Positions 8,709 through 18,040 of a DNA stretch of 64,000 nucleotides are shown here, one piece after another (position 1 is the first letter of the stretch; each line of letters starts with the position of its first letter). The position numbers and the translations under genes were made by a program. This DNA comes from Priestia abyssalis (GTDB taxonomy: Bacteria; Bacillota; Bacilli; Bacillales; Bacillaceae_H): contig NZ_KV917369.1 of assembly GCF_002019595.1 (NCBI RefSeq), positions 3,736,624 through 3,800,623 on the forward strand, given 5' to 3'. The notes beneath the pieces were generated by a model, which ran no database searches, was not told where the DNA came from, and saw only the letters and a program-made list of their open reading frames with translations.

Positions 8709-9857
8709 TTATTCGCCCTTCATGCCTATTGACTCTAAAACATAATTGTAGAATTTTGAAACATGTTGTTCGATTGGTACTAAAATTCCGCCATTTTTGT
8801 ATGCTCTTGATCCCATGTTTTCTTGACACCACTCGCACGCTTCAAAATCTTGCATATTCACACGATGGAATAATTCAACGGCATCTGCTGAATTAAAATC
8901 TGGTTTTTCCATTTCCTCCGGATCAAATAACCATTCACAAATAACTTTGGATTTCTCCGGACTAATCGGAAGGATACGATGAATAATGACATGATCCGGT
9001 GTTAAATTAATGAATACGAGTGGAAGAATGGTTATACCATAATATAAACGATCATCTTCTGGAAGTAAGCCTTTTAACTTTGGGCGATTGCCTTTGCCGC
9101 TTAATGAGAAAGCTTCCAGCTCATCATTAAACTTTGCTCCTCCACCGGTTGAATTTTGCGTGCCGATACCTGAACGGAACTCAGGAAGAGTTGCCGTTAA
9201 CTCAGGATGAATAGCAGAGCAATGATAACATTCTTGGAAATTTTCCACGATGAGTTTCCAGTTTGCCGCCACCTCGTATTCCTTACGATGAGCTACTTTT
9301 AAATGTTGAATTTGATATCGACTAAATGTAGCAAGCTCGCCAAAACGATCAAATATTTGCGTGTCTAATTGTTGTTCAACTGGTAGTGGATTTTCCGATA
9401 GGTTCAGCCAAATCATTCCATGCCATATTTGAAGGTGCACCGGCTCTAAGCTGTAGTTTTCATTGTTAACTAACTCTTCACGGCACTCACTTGTATTTGG
9501 AACTCCAAGCAAGGAACCATCAAGACCATAACTCCAAGAATGGTATGGGCAGCGGATCAATCCCGTTTTGCCGCAAGGATCACTGCAAAGTGTGGCTCCA
9601 CGATGGCGGCATGCATTTAAGAAGGCACGCAGCACATTATCTTTCCCTCTAACAATTAAGATATTTTCGTTCTGCACCTTTGTTGTGATATAACGTCCCG
9701 GCTCTGCTACCTCATATTCGAAGCCAACGAACACCCATGATTTATCGAAAATATGTTCTTTTTCTAATTCAAAGACGACCGGAGATGTATACAACTCTCC
9801 TTTTAATGTAGCCTTTAATTTCCCTTTATCACTTACTACCGTCTGATCCATTACCAT
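8709..9857 (-). CDS. gbcA: Rieske-type glycine betaine dioxygenase, oxygenase subunit (GbcA-like)
   Basis: Aromatic-ring-hydroxylating-type oxygenase alpha subunit, predicted to demethylate glycine betaine to dimethylglycine and formaldehyde. The Rieske centre is CRHRG...CPYHSW (CxH-x17-CxxH). The non-heme iron domain follows, with NFQECYHCSAIHPEL supplying histidines. I place the start at 9857 because AAAGGAGG lies 8 nt upstream of it. A longer reading from 9893 lacks a site. The assignment to betaine rests on family plus neighbours (betaine importer, sarcosine and dimethylglycine oxidases). Its reductase partner is not intact in this window (see 17106). Confidence 0.85.
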   Translation of the reverse strand: MVMDQTVVSDKGKLKATLKGELYTSPVVFELEKEHIFDKSWVFVGFEYEVAEPGRYITTKVQNENILIVRGKDNVLRAFLNACRHRGATLCSDPCGKTGLIRCPYHSWSYGLDGSLLGVPNTSECREELVNNENYSLEPVHLQIWHGMIWLNLSENPLPVEQQLDTQIFDRFGELATFSRYQIQHLKVAHRKEYEVAANWKLIVENFQECYHCSAIHPELTATLPEFRSGIGTQNSTGGGAKFNDELEAFSLSGKGNRPKLKGLLPEDDRLYYGITILPLVFINLTPDHVIIHRILPISPEKSKVICEWLFDPEEMEKPDFNSADAVELFHRVNMQDFEACEWCQENMGSRAYKNGGILVPIEQHVSKFYNYVLESIGMKGE

Positions 9858-9925
9858 CTCTCTTTCCTCCTTTATTCTCTTGGAAACATTCAAATAGGGT
9901 ATTTGTGAGCGGGTTACGTAAAAAT

Positions 9926-11077
9926 TTACTGATACACAAAACGCTGCGGACGGAATAAATTGATTGGGTGATTGGTTTGTCCATCAATCACTAAATCTGC
10001 TAAAATCTCTCCTACAACACTTGCAAACTTGAATCCATGTCCCGAAAACCCGGCTGCAACAGCCACTTGCGGGTGATTCGGGTGTGTAGAAATGACAAAG
10101 TGCTCATCAGGTGTGTTCGTGTACATACATGTTTTTCCTTGTAAAAAGCGACCGTTTAACTGTGGAAGACCTTGGGCAAGATATTCTCTAATCAATTCTA
10201 CTTCATCGTCATACACGTTCCGGTCAATGGTTTCTGGTGTGCATGGTTTCCCCTTACGGAAGAAAGCGACTTTTGCTCCTTCGGGGCCTAATCCGAAAGA
10301 AGGAAAACCATATAATTGCACATAATCATCTGCTTCCCATATATAAATTGGTTGCTTGCCAACACGGAAAGGCTCTATTCCTCCTGTCGGCTCAAAGAAC
10401 ATTTGAATATGGCGTTCCACTTGTAAGTTTACACCTAGTTCTCTTAATAACTGGGGTGCCCAGGCTCCTGCCGAAATAATGATTTTCCCGGCTTCATATG
10501 TTCCATTAGCTGTCACAACGCGTACACCTTCACCAGAAGGATGCGCTTCCCATGATTGAACAGCTTCAAAAAATCGAAGTTCAGCACCATGCTTCTCTGC
10601 TTGAAGAAGATGGGTATACACACTTAGTTCTGGTCTGACGAACCCAGCCTTTTCTTCATATAGTGCTATTGTGTTAGGAGATGGGTTAAAAACCGGGAAG
10701 CGTCTGCGAATATCATTCGCCTCCAACACCTCGTAAGCGAGATTCCACTGTTTTGAACTTTCAATACTGCCGGATACAGTTAAGCTATCTGGAGGCCCCA
10801 TCATTAATCCTCCTGTAACCGTCAAAATTTCTTCTCCGCTTTCTCTCTCAATCTCATCCCATAATTCATATGCACGAAGCAATAAGGGAACATAAGCAGG
10901 ATCTTCAAAATAAGATTGTCGAATGATTCGTGAACCGCCATGACTTGACCCTTGGTTATGTGCAGGACCAAATTGTTCAAGTCCAAGCACCCGTTGACCT
11001 CTCTTCGCTAATTGATAGGCAGCTGTACTGCCCATTGCTCCTAAACCGATGATAATGACATCATAATGGTTGGACAT
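9926..11077 (-). CDS. Monomeric sarcosine oxidase-like FAD enzyme
   Basis: 383 residues, the usual length of monomeric sarcosine oxidase/N-methyltryptophan oxidase. The dinucleotide motif is [20 protein letters not shown], followed by the family signature [19 protein letters not shown]. Cys in [16 protein letters not shown] matches the residue that binds FAD covalently in this family. Expected reaction: sarcosine + O2 to glycine, formaldehyde and H2O2. It has an AGGAGGGAAAG site at a proper distance and sits between the dioxygenase and the dimethylglycine dehydrogenase in one operon. Confidence 0.9.
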   Translation of the reverse strand: MSNHYDVIIIGLGAMGSTAAYQLAKRGQRVLGLEQFGPAHNQGSSHGGSRIIRQSYFEDPAYVPLLLRAYELWDEIERESGEEILTVTGGLMMGPPDSLTVSGSIESSKQWNLAYEVLEANDIRRRFPVFNPSPNTIALYEEKAGFVRPELSVYTHLLQAEKHGAELRFFEAVQSWEAHPSGEGVRVVTANGTYEAGKIIISAGAWAPQLLRELGVNLQVERHIQMFFEPTGGIEPFRVGKQPIYIWEADDYVQLYGFPSFGLGPEGAKVAFFRKGKPCTPETIDRNVYDDEVELIREYLAQGLPQLNGRFLQGKTCMYTNTPDEHFVISTHPNHPQVAVAAGFSGHGFKFASVVGEILADLVIDGQTNHPINLFRPQRFVYQ

Positions 11078-11099
11078 ATCTTTCCCTCCTGTTTTTCCG

Positions 11100-13514
11100 T
11101 TATTGAGAAACTACGACAGATTGAGTCATGATTTTCGCTTTATACCGTTGTCCAAAATATTCAATACTTAATACATCACCTTCCTTTAAAGCTTCAGGTA
11201 GTAACCATGCAAATACAATTCCTTTTCCCAGGCTGTATGCATAACCGGCACTTGTCACAAAGCCAACGGTTTTGCCTTCATCAAACACTGGTTCATACCC
11301 CATTACAACTATTGATGGATCCTCCAGTACTAATGTGGCTAACGATAGTTGAGGTCCCTTCTCCTTACGGTCGTGCAATGCTTCTTTTCCAATGAAAGCT
11401 GGTTTAGTAAGGTCGACCATATGCCCCAATCCTGCTTCATAAGGATCATGCTCACTCCAGAAGTCTTTACCGTTTCTTAACGAAAGCGATTCAATTCGAA
11501 GATTTTCAAGGGCACGGTCCCCTGCAGCAATGAGCTGATATGGACGTCCTGCTTCGAATAGAACATCCCATAGTTGCAACCCCTGATCGAAAGTCGTAAA
11601 TAACTCCCACCTTTCCACGCCAGCATAGGAATCATAAACAGCTAGAACCGGAACATTCCCGATAAACAGTTCTTTTGCTTGCCCTAATGTAAAGGTCTCA
11701 GAAGCAAGAGATTGCATAATTTCGTTTGCCTTAGGGCCTATTACACCTAGGCCGCACATTCCTGCTGTTAAGTCTTTAATCACGACCCGGCTGGATGGTG
11801 GCAATTGTTTTTTGATCCAACTCGCTTCAACGGCTCCCGTGCAAAGAATAAAGAAGGTGGAAACTGCTGTGCGAATCACTCTTATCTCATCTTTTATTCC
11901 AGCTAATTCATGCAGCATCAATGTATTCGTTACATGTCCAACTGGAATATCGATATTACTAGTTGTTAATTTTTGCAAAAATTCAAGTGCCCCTTCACCG
12001 CTGATCTCGAGCCGCTTTTTGGCAGCCGTCACATCATAAAGGCCCGCATATTGCTGTGTATGCAACTGTTCAGCCTCAATAATTAGTGACCAATGCTGAG
12101 CTGCCCAGCCTTCACGCTTCAGGATGCTTCTTTCATACATCGCAACAAGCGAATCATTTGCTTCATACCACTGAGGCTGCTCCCAGCCCGATTTTTCGTT
12201 AAAATAAGCTCCTAATGTTTTTTGACGTATATAATATGGGCTCACGCGCATATCTCGCGATGTTTCCGGCGGCATAAACGGATGGTGAATATCGTATACT
12301 TTTTCATACTGTTCAATGGAACGCTTTTTATAATAAGCTGGACTTTGTGCGTATGTGTCGAAACGATTAATATCACACAACTCCAAATCAAGGTTTGGCG
12401 CTCCATTCACAATCCATTCAGCCATTGCCTTCCCAACACCGGCAGAATGTGTGACCCATATCGCTTCTGCTACCCAAAATCCACGTACTTTTTGGGATTC
12501 TCCTAGCAGCGGCATACCATCAGGTGTAAAGGAGAAAATACCATTTATCCCCTTTTTGATACCTGCTTGTTTTAATGCCGGAATAAGTTCAAGAGCATCT
12601 TGCCATGTTTTTTCGAAGTCCTCAGGTGTAAATGGCTTTACAGATGGCATTTCTTTCGTTTCGCCATACTTGGTAATTTCACTAACTTCGACAGGCAATG
12701 GGCGATGCTGATAAGAACCAATCCCTAAACTATTAAACACTTGACGGAAATATATAGAATTATCTTGATCGCGGATAAGCGGCGTTGTTACTTCTTCTGT
12801 TTCATCAGTTAGTTCTTGTAAATCATTCGTAAACACATATTGATGTGCCATTGGTTGAAGAGGAATGGTCACGCCTGCCATTTCACCAATACGAGGTCCC
12901 CAGAATCCGGCACAGCAAATGATCAGGTCAGCTTCAAATCTTCCAGCACTTGTTTCAACTGCCTTTACTTGGCCGTCTACAATATTAATCCCGGTTACTT
13001 CTGTGTGGCCGTAAAACTCGGTACCACGGGATTTTGCAAAGTGTGCCATTTTGTCAACAGCGCGAAGCGGTTTGGCAATTCCATCTGACGGTACGTACAA
13101 TCCTCCGTAAATGTTATCTGGATTAATTAGCGAGCACTTTTGAGCACATTCTTCTGGTGAAAGCAGCACTGCCTCCATTCCCCACGACGCTCCTATTCCT
13201 GCTTTTCGTTTCAAATCTTCTAAACGCTCAGGCGTATTCGCAACTTCTAGACTTCCTACCGAATAGAAAGAAGGTTGTCCGTCAGCGCTTAACTCCTTAA
13301 AGGCTTCCACGGTTTGAGAAGCTAGGGCAGTCAATACTTTTGAAAAACTAAGTTGAAACACAAGCCCTGGGGCATGAGAGGTTGATCCCCCTGTTTCAAA
13401 TAGGGGTCCCTGTTCAATAACCGTAATGTTTCGTTGCCCCATTCTGCTTAAATAATAGGCAGTACTGCATCCAACAACACCAGCTCCAATGATGACGATT
13501 TTTTTTTGCTCCAT
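11100..13514 (-). CDS. Dimethylglycine/sarcosine dehydrogenase family protein (FAD domain + GcvT domains)
   Basis: About 804 residues from an ATG at 13514 (a GTG at 13529 is possible but has a worse site). Residues 1-370 form a DAO-type FAD domain ([20 protein letters not shown]) with [10 protein letters not shown], whose His corresponds to the covalent FAD histidine of dimethylglycine dehydrogenase. A linker follows, then GcvT folate-binding and C-terminal domains from about 430 ([52 protein letters not shown]). Likely role: oxidative demethylation of dimethylglycine or sarcosine, passing C1 to tetrahydrofolate when available and otherwise to free formaldehyde. First gene of the betaine operon. 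Confidence 0.9.
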   Translation of the reverse strand: MEQKKIVIIGAGVVGCSTAYYLSRMGQRNITVIEQGPLFETGGSTSHAPGLVFQLSFSKVLTALASQTVEAFKELSADGQPSFYSVGSLEVANTPERLEDLKRKAGIGASWGMEAVLLSPEECAQKCSLINPDNIYGGLYVPSDGIAKPLRAVDKMAHFAKSRGTEFYGHTEVTGINIVDGQVKAVETSAGRFEADLIICCAGFWGPRIGEMAGVTIPLQPMAHQYVFTNDLQELTDETEEVTTPLIRDQDNSIYFRQVFNSLGIGSYQHRPLPVEVSEITKYGETKEMPSVKPFTPEDFEKTWQDALELIPALKQAGIKKGINGIFSFTPDGMPLLGESQKVRGFWVAEAIWVTHSAGVGKAMAEWIVNGAPNLDLELCDINRFDTYAQSPAYYKKRSIEQYEKVYDIHHPFMPPETSRDMRVSPYYIRQKTLGAYFNEKSGWEQPQWYEANDSLVAMYERSILKREGWAAQHWSLIIEAEQLHTQQYAGLYDVTAAKKRLEISGEGALEFLQKLTTSNIDIPVGHVTNTLMLHELAGIKDEIRVIRTAVSTFFILCTGAVEASWIKKQLPPSSRVVIKDLTAGMCGLGVIGPKANEIMQSLASETFTLGQAKELFIGNVPVLAVYDSYAGVERWELFTTFDQGLQLWDVLFEAGRPYQLIAAGDRALENLRIESLSLRNGKDFWSEHDPYEAGLGHMVDLTKPAFIGKEALHDRKEKGPQLSLATLVLEDPSIVVMGYEPVFDEGKTVGFVTSAGYAYSLGKGIVFAWLLPEALKEGDVLSIEYFGQRYKAKIMTQSVVVSQ

Positions 13515-13603
13515 AACTCTGCATCCCACTCCCTTTTAAAAAACATGGTAAATATTGTCGATGGCTAATTATATTTTCAAAAATCTAAATTTAAAAACTA
13601 TTT

Positions 13604-13620
13604 TGTCACAAGATGTGACA
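13604..13620. promoter_or_regulatory. Palindrome upstream of the betaine operon
   Basis: TGTCACA-AGA-TGTGACA, 7-bp perfect arms, about 90 nt upstream of the dehydrogenase start. A plausible repressor or activator site. No regulator is assigned. Confidence 0.5.
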
Positions 13621-13844
13621 CAGAATTTTAAACCATATCTCCCCTAAATGTTCGCGAAATATTGATTTTATTTCCTTTTTAAACAGTAATAAACAGCATT
13701 TGCTCAGAAATAACGAATTTTTTGGAGGGGGGCGCCGGCTATCTAAAAAAGAGTTAGCAAGAGTCTATAACATGGATGTATTGGTGCTATTAATCCAACA
13801 AAGACTTATTATTCATTGTCAAAAATTAGACTACTTCTTCTGAT

Positions 13845-13912
13845 AGTATACTTTTAGTGACTATATGTTTTGAAAGTGCGTACTTATTTTTTTGAAAAAT
13901 CTAACCTAGAAT
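13845..13912 (+). promoter_or_regulatory. HxlR operator and promoter of hxlA copy 2
   Basis: AGTATACTTTT (13845-13855), 17 nt containing ACTATAT, AAAGTGCGTACTT (13873-13885), 21 nt, then TAGAAT -10 (13907-13912). Spacing is identical to that of hxlA copy 1 and zwf. Confidence 0.75.
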
Positions 13913-13957
13913 GAAGTTACAACAATCCAAAAAATTAAAATGAGGAGTGAGGAAGGG

Positions 13958-14599
13958 ATGAAGCTTCAATTAGCATTAGATCTTGTAAACATTCCAGAGG
14001 CAAAAGAAGTCGTAAACGAGGTACAGGAGCACGTTGACATTGTGGAAATTGGTACACCGGTTGTCATTAATGAAGGGCTTCGAGCTGTAAAAGAAATGAA
14101 AGAAGCGTTTCCTTCTTTACAGGTGTTAGCTGACTTAAAAATTATGGATGCAGGTGCATATGAAGTGATGAAGGCATCCGAAGCTGGTGCTGATATTATT
14201 ACTGTACTCGGAGCAACTGATGATGCAACGATTAAGGGTGCAGTGGAAGAAGCTAAAAAACGAGGGGCACAAATCCTTGTCGATATGATTAATGTAAAAG
14301 ACCTTGAACAGCGTGCAAGAGAAGTTGATGAACTTGGTGTAGATTATATTTGCGTACACACAGGCTATGATCTTCAAGCAGCTGGAGAAAGTCCTTTTGA
14401 ACAGCTTCAAACGATTAAACGTGTCGTAAAAAAGGCAAAAACGGCAGTCGCAGGCGGTATCAAGTTAGATACACTTCCAGAAGTGGTACAATCACAGCCT
14501 GATCTGGTCATTGTAGGCGGCGGGATTACAGGCCAGGAAGATAAAAAGGCAATCGCTGCACAAATGCAAAAATTAATTAAACAAGAAACTCTTGTATAA
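13958..14599 (+). CDS. hxlA: 3-hexulose-6-phosphate synthase, copy 2
   Basis: 213 residues when started at ATG 13958 behind GAGGAAGGG, matching copy 1 exactly in length. The upstream in-frame ATG at 13940 would place six extra residues ahead of the conserved N-terminus MKLQLALDL. It differs from copy 1 only at Ile/Met in KE(I/M)KEAF and Val/Ile near the C-terminus. DNA divergence is concentrated in the first ~235 nt (about 16 differences), while the remaining ~405 nt differ at one base. It lies divergent to the betaine operon, well placed to capture its formaldehyde. Confidence 0.95.
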   Translation: MKLQLALDLVNIPEAKEVVNEVQEHVDIVEIGTPVVINEGLRAVKEMKEAFPSLQVLADLKIMDAGAYEVMKASEAGADIITVLGATDDATIKGAVEEAKKRGAQILVDMINVKDLEQRAREVDELGVDYICVHTGYDLQAAGESPFEQLQTIKRVVKKAKTAVAGGIKLDTLPEVVQSQPDLVIVGGGITGQEDKKAIAAQMQKLIKQETLV

Positions 14600-14607
14600 G
14601 AGGGAGC

Positions 14608-14685
14608 ATGGCAATCATGCAAACGACTCAATATTTAGCCGAAATTATAAAAGAGCTGCATCAGACAGTTGAATTAATAAAATAA
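14608..14685 (+). pseudogene. hxlB: Truncated 6-phospho-3-hexuloisomerase (25 codons)
   Basis: Starts with the same GAGGGAGC site and MAIMQTTQYLAEIIKEL as the intact hxlB at 1991, then leaves homology after ELIK and hits TAA at 14683. All SIS-domain residues are missing. It is the broken end of a duplicated hxlA-hxlB segment. Confidence 0.95.
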
Positions 14686-14688
14686 GAT

Positions 14689-14714
14689 GAACCCTCCATC
14701 AGTGGAGGGTTCTT
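14689..14714 (+). terminator. Hairpin terminator after the hxlB stub
   Basis: GAACCCTCCA (14689-14698), loop TCAG, TGGAGGGTTC (14703-14712), perfect 10-bp stem. The T run is short. Confidence 0.7.
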
Positions 14715-14945
14715 AATGCCAATAAAAGCCGTGTGAACTTGTGATAAACGATTGGTATAGGAAAAAACTGAACACCCCCCTTGGTTCAGGAGAAAAGCAA
14801 AAAGGCCATTCTCTATTACTTATCTATGATTATTTCATCCAATGTAAACTTACATTAATATAGAAAGGAAAGTCATGAGTATGTAGGCTCCTTTAATTAA
14901 CGACCACATATTTATAGAAAAAGGTGGTCATTTTCACTCCTTGTT

Positions 14946-15311
14946 TTACTTAATTGATTCGATTCTTTCTACCTGTTTTTCTGTGATCGATTCCTTATAG
15001 TTTTTACCCCATTCATACATCGACTCGAGAATCGGCATTAGACTTTCTCCTTGTTTCGTTAGTGAATATTCCACCTTTGGTGGAACAACCGGATAGACTT
15101 TACGATAAACAATAAGATCTTCTTCCAGTTCCCGTAATTGGTTAACAAGCATTCTATGGGTAATACCTGGTATGAGAGACTTCAATTCACCAAATCTTTT
15201 CGTACCCTCTTTTCCTAAATACCATAAAATAACTAGTTTCCACTTACCGCCAATAACAGAAAGTGTTAGCTCTTTTTCACAATTAAACATCTTATCAAAA
15301 ACATGTCTCAT
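14946..15311 (-). CDS. HxlR family regulator, third paralogue
   Basis: 121-residue DUF24 protein with the same FNCEKEL motif (Cys11, Lys13), [12 protein letters not shown] recognition region and [14 protein letters not shown] wing. The start follows GGGAGGAAATGAACA. It is convergent with hxlA-2, mirroring the arrangement hxlA-hxlB / HxlR at 2936, so the regulator may have been duplicated along with the fixation genes. Confidence 0.9.
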   Translation of the reverse strand: MRHVFDKMFNCEKELTLSVIGGKWKLVILWYLGKEGTKRFGELKSLIPGITHRMLVNQLRELEEDLIVYRKVYPVVPPKVEYSLTKQGESLMPILESMYEWGKNYKESITEKQVERIESIK

Positions 15312-15412
15312 TGTTCATTTCCTCCCTATCTACACTGGCACTAGCTATGTGTTTTTTACATAACCTACTATTAAAAATTTAAATTTTCGTTAACTTTAAC
15401 AAACCCAGCCAT

Positions 15413-15595
15413 TTAATGATGCTCTTGTTGATCATCATGATGTTCAAGCTGCGACTTAAATAAATATGTACCACCTGTGATAGCCAGTATGAGAAGAACA
15501 GGTGTAAAAATCAAGACGGCATAAAAGTGCCAACGCCAAACTAATTTATATAAATGTTGAGCCTTTGAAAACTCTATTTTTATAGTGTTAGTTCA
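15413..15595 (-). pseudogene. Remnant of a PepSY-associated membrane protein
   Basis: A minus-strand frame reads HLYKLVWRWHFYAVLIF then PVLLILAITGGTYLFKSQLEHH before TAA at 15413. This is the typical first transmembrane segment of PepSY_TM proteins of iron-regulated or redox membrane enzymes. There is no start codon, because an in-frame stop lies just upstream, and nothing of the remaining ~350-400 residues is present. Confidence 0.7.
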
Positions 15596-15783
15596 TTTTG
15601 TATGAAAGCCATCTCTCTAACTCTCTCCTTTCTAGGGTAGATAAATCTGGTTTTGTCTTTGTTTTATTGCCCGCTTCACTTAACTAATTTTTTTGAAAAT
15701 GAATTTAAAAATATAAACAAAGCTAGCTACATTAAGCTAGCTTTATAAATTAAAGACGTCTTTCTATACGTTTTTAATTTATT

Positions 15784-15985
15784 TATATATTTCACTTAAT
15801 AACTCGACACATCTTCCTCTCATCGTCGGGCACCGCAATCGGTTATCTAGACAACTTGAATTATTCCTCAAGGGTTCACCTAAGCGGATGGCACCAACCC
15901 CGCAAGGGGGGACATCCGCTTAGGTCTAGAAAGTTTGACATGACCGTCCTTTGGTCATATCGAATTTTCTAAATCGATCTATATA
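15784..15985. repeat. Dispersed structured repeat, copy R1 (long form)
   Basis: About 200 bp. The left end is TATATATTTCACTTAATAAC plus TCGACAC, the right end TTTTCTAAATCGATCTATATA. Inside are two hairpins: ACCTAAGCGGATG (15878-15890) with CATCCGCTTAGGT (15913-15925), and a second with core TGACATGACC / GGTCATA. No reading frame. Related copies lie at 30004, 31992, 55031 and 62881, all in the same orientation and all intergenic. Confidence 0.8.
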
Positions 15986-16138
15986 GTTTTTTATCTTCAA
16001 GTAATTCTTGTTTATTCTTCCTTTAAATGATTTTTTACTCTTACATTGATTCGTTGGCCTATCAACACTTCTTTTTCACCATATTAGTCGTTAACATTTT
16101 GTTAAATTATTCATTTAGAAGATAAGCTTATTTTCTAA

Positions 16139-17104
16139 TTAGTTATTAGAAGCTCCCTTGGCCTGCATTGAACCCATGCTTAAATCCACTGATTGAATTT
16201 CGGCATTATATGCTGGCTCTTCATGAAAACTTAAATCTAGTCCCATGAGCTCATCTTCTCTGCTTACACGTAACGGCGTAAATAAACTGATAACTTTTAA
16301 AATAATAAAGGTTCCTGCTGTTGCTAAGATAATAGCTGTAGCTACCCCCACACATTGATGTAGAAGTTGCTCTAAATTGCCATAAAGTAAACCATTATTC
16401 CCAGCTGGATTTACATCTTTTGTTGCAAAAATACCAGTGGCAATGGCCCCCCATATACCGCCAATACCATGGACACCGAAAGCATCTAATGTATCATCAT
16501 ATTTAAAGCGTTGCTTAACAAAATGTATGGCAAAATAACAAATGGGAGCAGAAGCTACCCCGATAATTAAAGCCGAAGGGATAGTAACAAATCCTGCTGC
16601 AGGAGTAATTCCAACGAGACCAGCTATCGCCCCTGTCGCTGCTCCAACTAATGTTGGATGTTTACGTATCTTCCATTCTATTAAAAGCCAGCCCAAACCA
16701 CCTGCAGCTGCAGCGACTTGAGTATTGGCAAAAGCAAGTGCTGTTACACCATTAGCACCAAGAGCGCTTCCAGCATTAAACCCAAACCAACCAAACCAAA
16801 GAGTGGCTGCACCAATTAGGAAAAGAACGATATTGTGTGGCGCATGATCTTTCTTTAAATGTTCAAATCTAGGACCGATCACCACTGCAGCTGTAAGAGC
16901 ACTAACACCTGAAAGAATGTGGACAACAGTCCCGCCAGCAAAATCAAGTTCCCCCATCGTAAACAGCCAGCCTCCACCCCATACCCAATGAGCCATTGGA
17001 GCATAAATAAACGTTAGCCATAAAGCAGAAAAGGCAACCCATGCCGGAAAGGAAATACGTCCTGCAATTCCTCCAGAGATGATGGCAACCGTAATGGCTG
17101 CAAA
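16139..17104 (-). pseudogene. amt: Ammonium transporter, 5'-truncated
   Basis: The frame FAAITVAIISGGIAGR continues through WVWGGGWL, DFAGGTVVHILSG, GWFGFNAGSA and FGVHGIGGIWGA, unmistakable Amt/MEP signatures including the pore histidine segment. Homology begins only at 17104, so roughly the first 100-130 residues (first membrane helices and start) are absent. The DNA beyond the break belongs to another gene on the opposite strand. An internal start at 16996 exists but would not give a functional channel. Confidence 0.88.
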
Positions 17105-17105
17105 A

Positions 17106-17438
17106 GCATACGGTTATCCCGAAAAAAGCATCCACTTTGAACTATTTAGTCCTCCTGAATTTGGTCCCATGCAAGCTTTCCAAGTAAAGCTAAATAAAAG
17201 CAATCAAGTACTTGATGTACCAGAGGGGAAAAGTTTACTAGAAACACTGTTAAAACATAATATTCAAGCACCGTATTCTTGTAAAATTGGTGGATGCGGA
17301 AGCTGCCAAATAGACGTATTGGAAGGAGAAGTAGACCACAGGGACTTATTTCTCTCTGACATCGAGAAAAAAGAAGGTAATGTCATATTAACATGCGTTT
17401 CAAGAGCAACGACTGGCTGTCTTATCTTGGATTTATAA
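17106..17438 (+). pseudogene. C-terminal ferredoxin domain of an oxygenase reductase (5'-truncated)
   Basis: From AYGYPEKSIHFELF onward the sequence matches the end of FNR-type reductases. A plant-type [2Fe-2S] domain follows, with YSCKIGGCGSCQIDV (C-x4-C-x2-C) and the fourth cysteine in ILTCVSRA. The FAD and NAD domains are gone, and the first nine codons of the open frame are antisense amt sequence. Reductases of this type (GbcB-like) supply electrons to Rieske betaine dioxygenases, so it may be the lost partner of the gene at 8709. That link is inference. Confidence 0.8.
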
Positions 17439-17452
17439 TATGGAGGAAACAT

Positions 17453-17590
17453 ATGCTTGAAGGCATACAAATAAGGCAAGTTAGATATCTCAACAATGTC
17501 GTGGAACAAGACCATCGTGTCATAAAGAAGCAGGGTTGTTCGATGTTAGGGTTAAAATTCTTTCGAACAGACTCCTGCATGATATTCTAA
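17453..17590 (+). mobile_element. IS6-family transposase fragment
   Basis: IQIRQVRYLNNVVEQDHR followed by a degraded MLGLKFFRT matches the C-terminal catalytic region of IS6/IS26-type transposases (typical RQ-KYLNN-VEQDHR-K, with the catalytic Glu). The rest of the element is missing. It lies 15 nt after the reductase remnant and is the probable agent of the nearby deletion. Confidence 0.8.
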
Positions 17591-17947
17591 ATCTCTTCCT
17601 CCCCATTAACACAAATCCCCCGCTTCTATTTCACAACAAATAGGGGAAGAGAAACGTCATGAAGTTTAAGACGTTTCTCTTCCTGCGTTAGTGCGGAAAA
17701 TATTTCTCTCTTCATTTTTTGTCCTTTTTACTGCGCTTCTTTTAAGATGGCTAGTCTTGCAACACGGCTATCTGCCTAATCGTATTCCCGAATGGCAAAA
17801 GCATGGTTTCATTTAGAAACGTTTTAGATTTAAAGGAGTAAGGGGGATAATTATTACTTTTTAGAATGAAGTTTCTATGGGAGACGGAATCGGTTTTGCT
17901 ACCAAGGATTTTTAAAATCTGAACATGGGTAGAAATTCATAATATAT
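17591..17947. other. Non-coding stretch with an inverted repeat
   Basis: GGAAGAGAAACGTC (17645-17658) pairs perfectly with GACGTTTCTCTTCC (17670-17683), with no T run. Beyond it a short plus frame (LQHGYLPNRIPEWQKHGFI) could be the tail of an unknown lost gene, but it is too short to assign. Confidence 0.4.
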
Positions 17948-18006
17948 AGAGAAAGCAGCCTTGTCATTCCTAAAAGGATGAATAAGGCTGCTTTCTCTGT
18001 TTTCTT
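17948..18006 (-). terminator. Intrinsic terminator of the DHA2 exporter gene
   Basis: AGAGAAAGCAGCCTT pairs with AAGGCTGCTTTCTCT (17986-18000 region) around a loop with ATTC/GAAT pairing, followed by T runs on both sides. Confidence 0.75.
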
Positions 18007-18040
18007 GTATAGTTTTTAATGTTTCATTAGCCTTTACTCG

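Noticed and set aside
13940..13957. Start of hxlA copy 2 at 13940
   Set aside because: This ATG is part of the ribosome-binding region TGAGGAGTGAGGAAGGG. The start at 13958 matches copy 1.
17079..17105. Reading the reductase fragment as a complete small ferredoxin starting at 17079
   Set aside because: The first nine codons are antisense amt sequence. Homology to reductases begins only at the junction, so it is a truncated gene, not a native ferredoxin.
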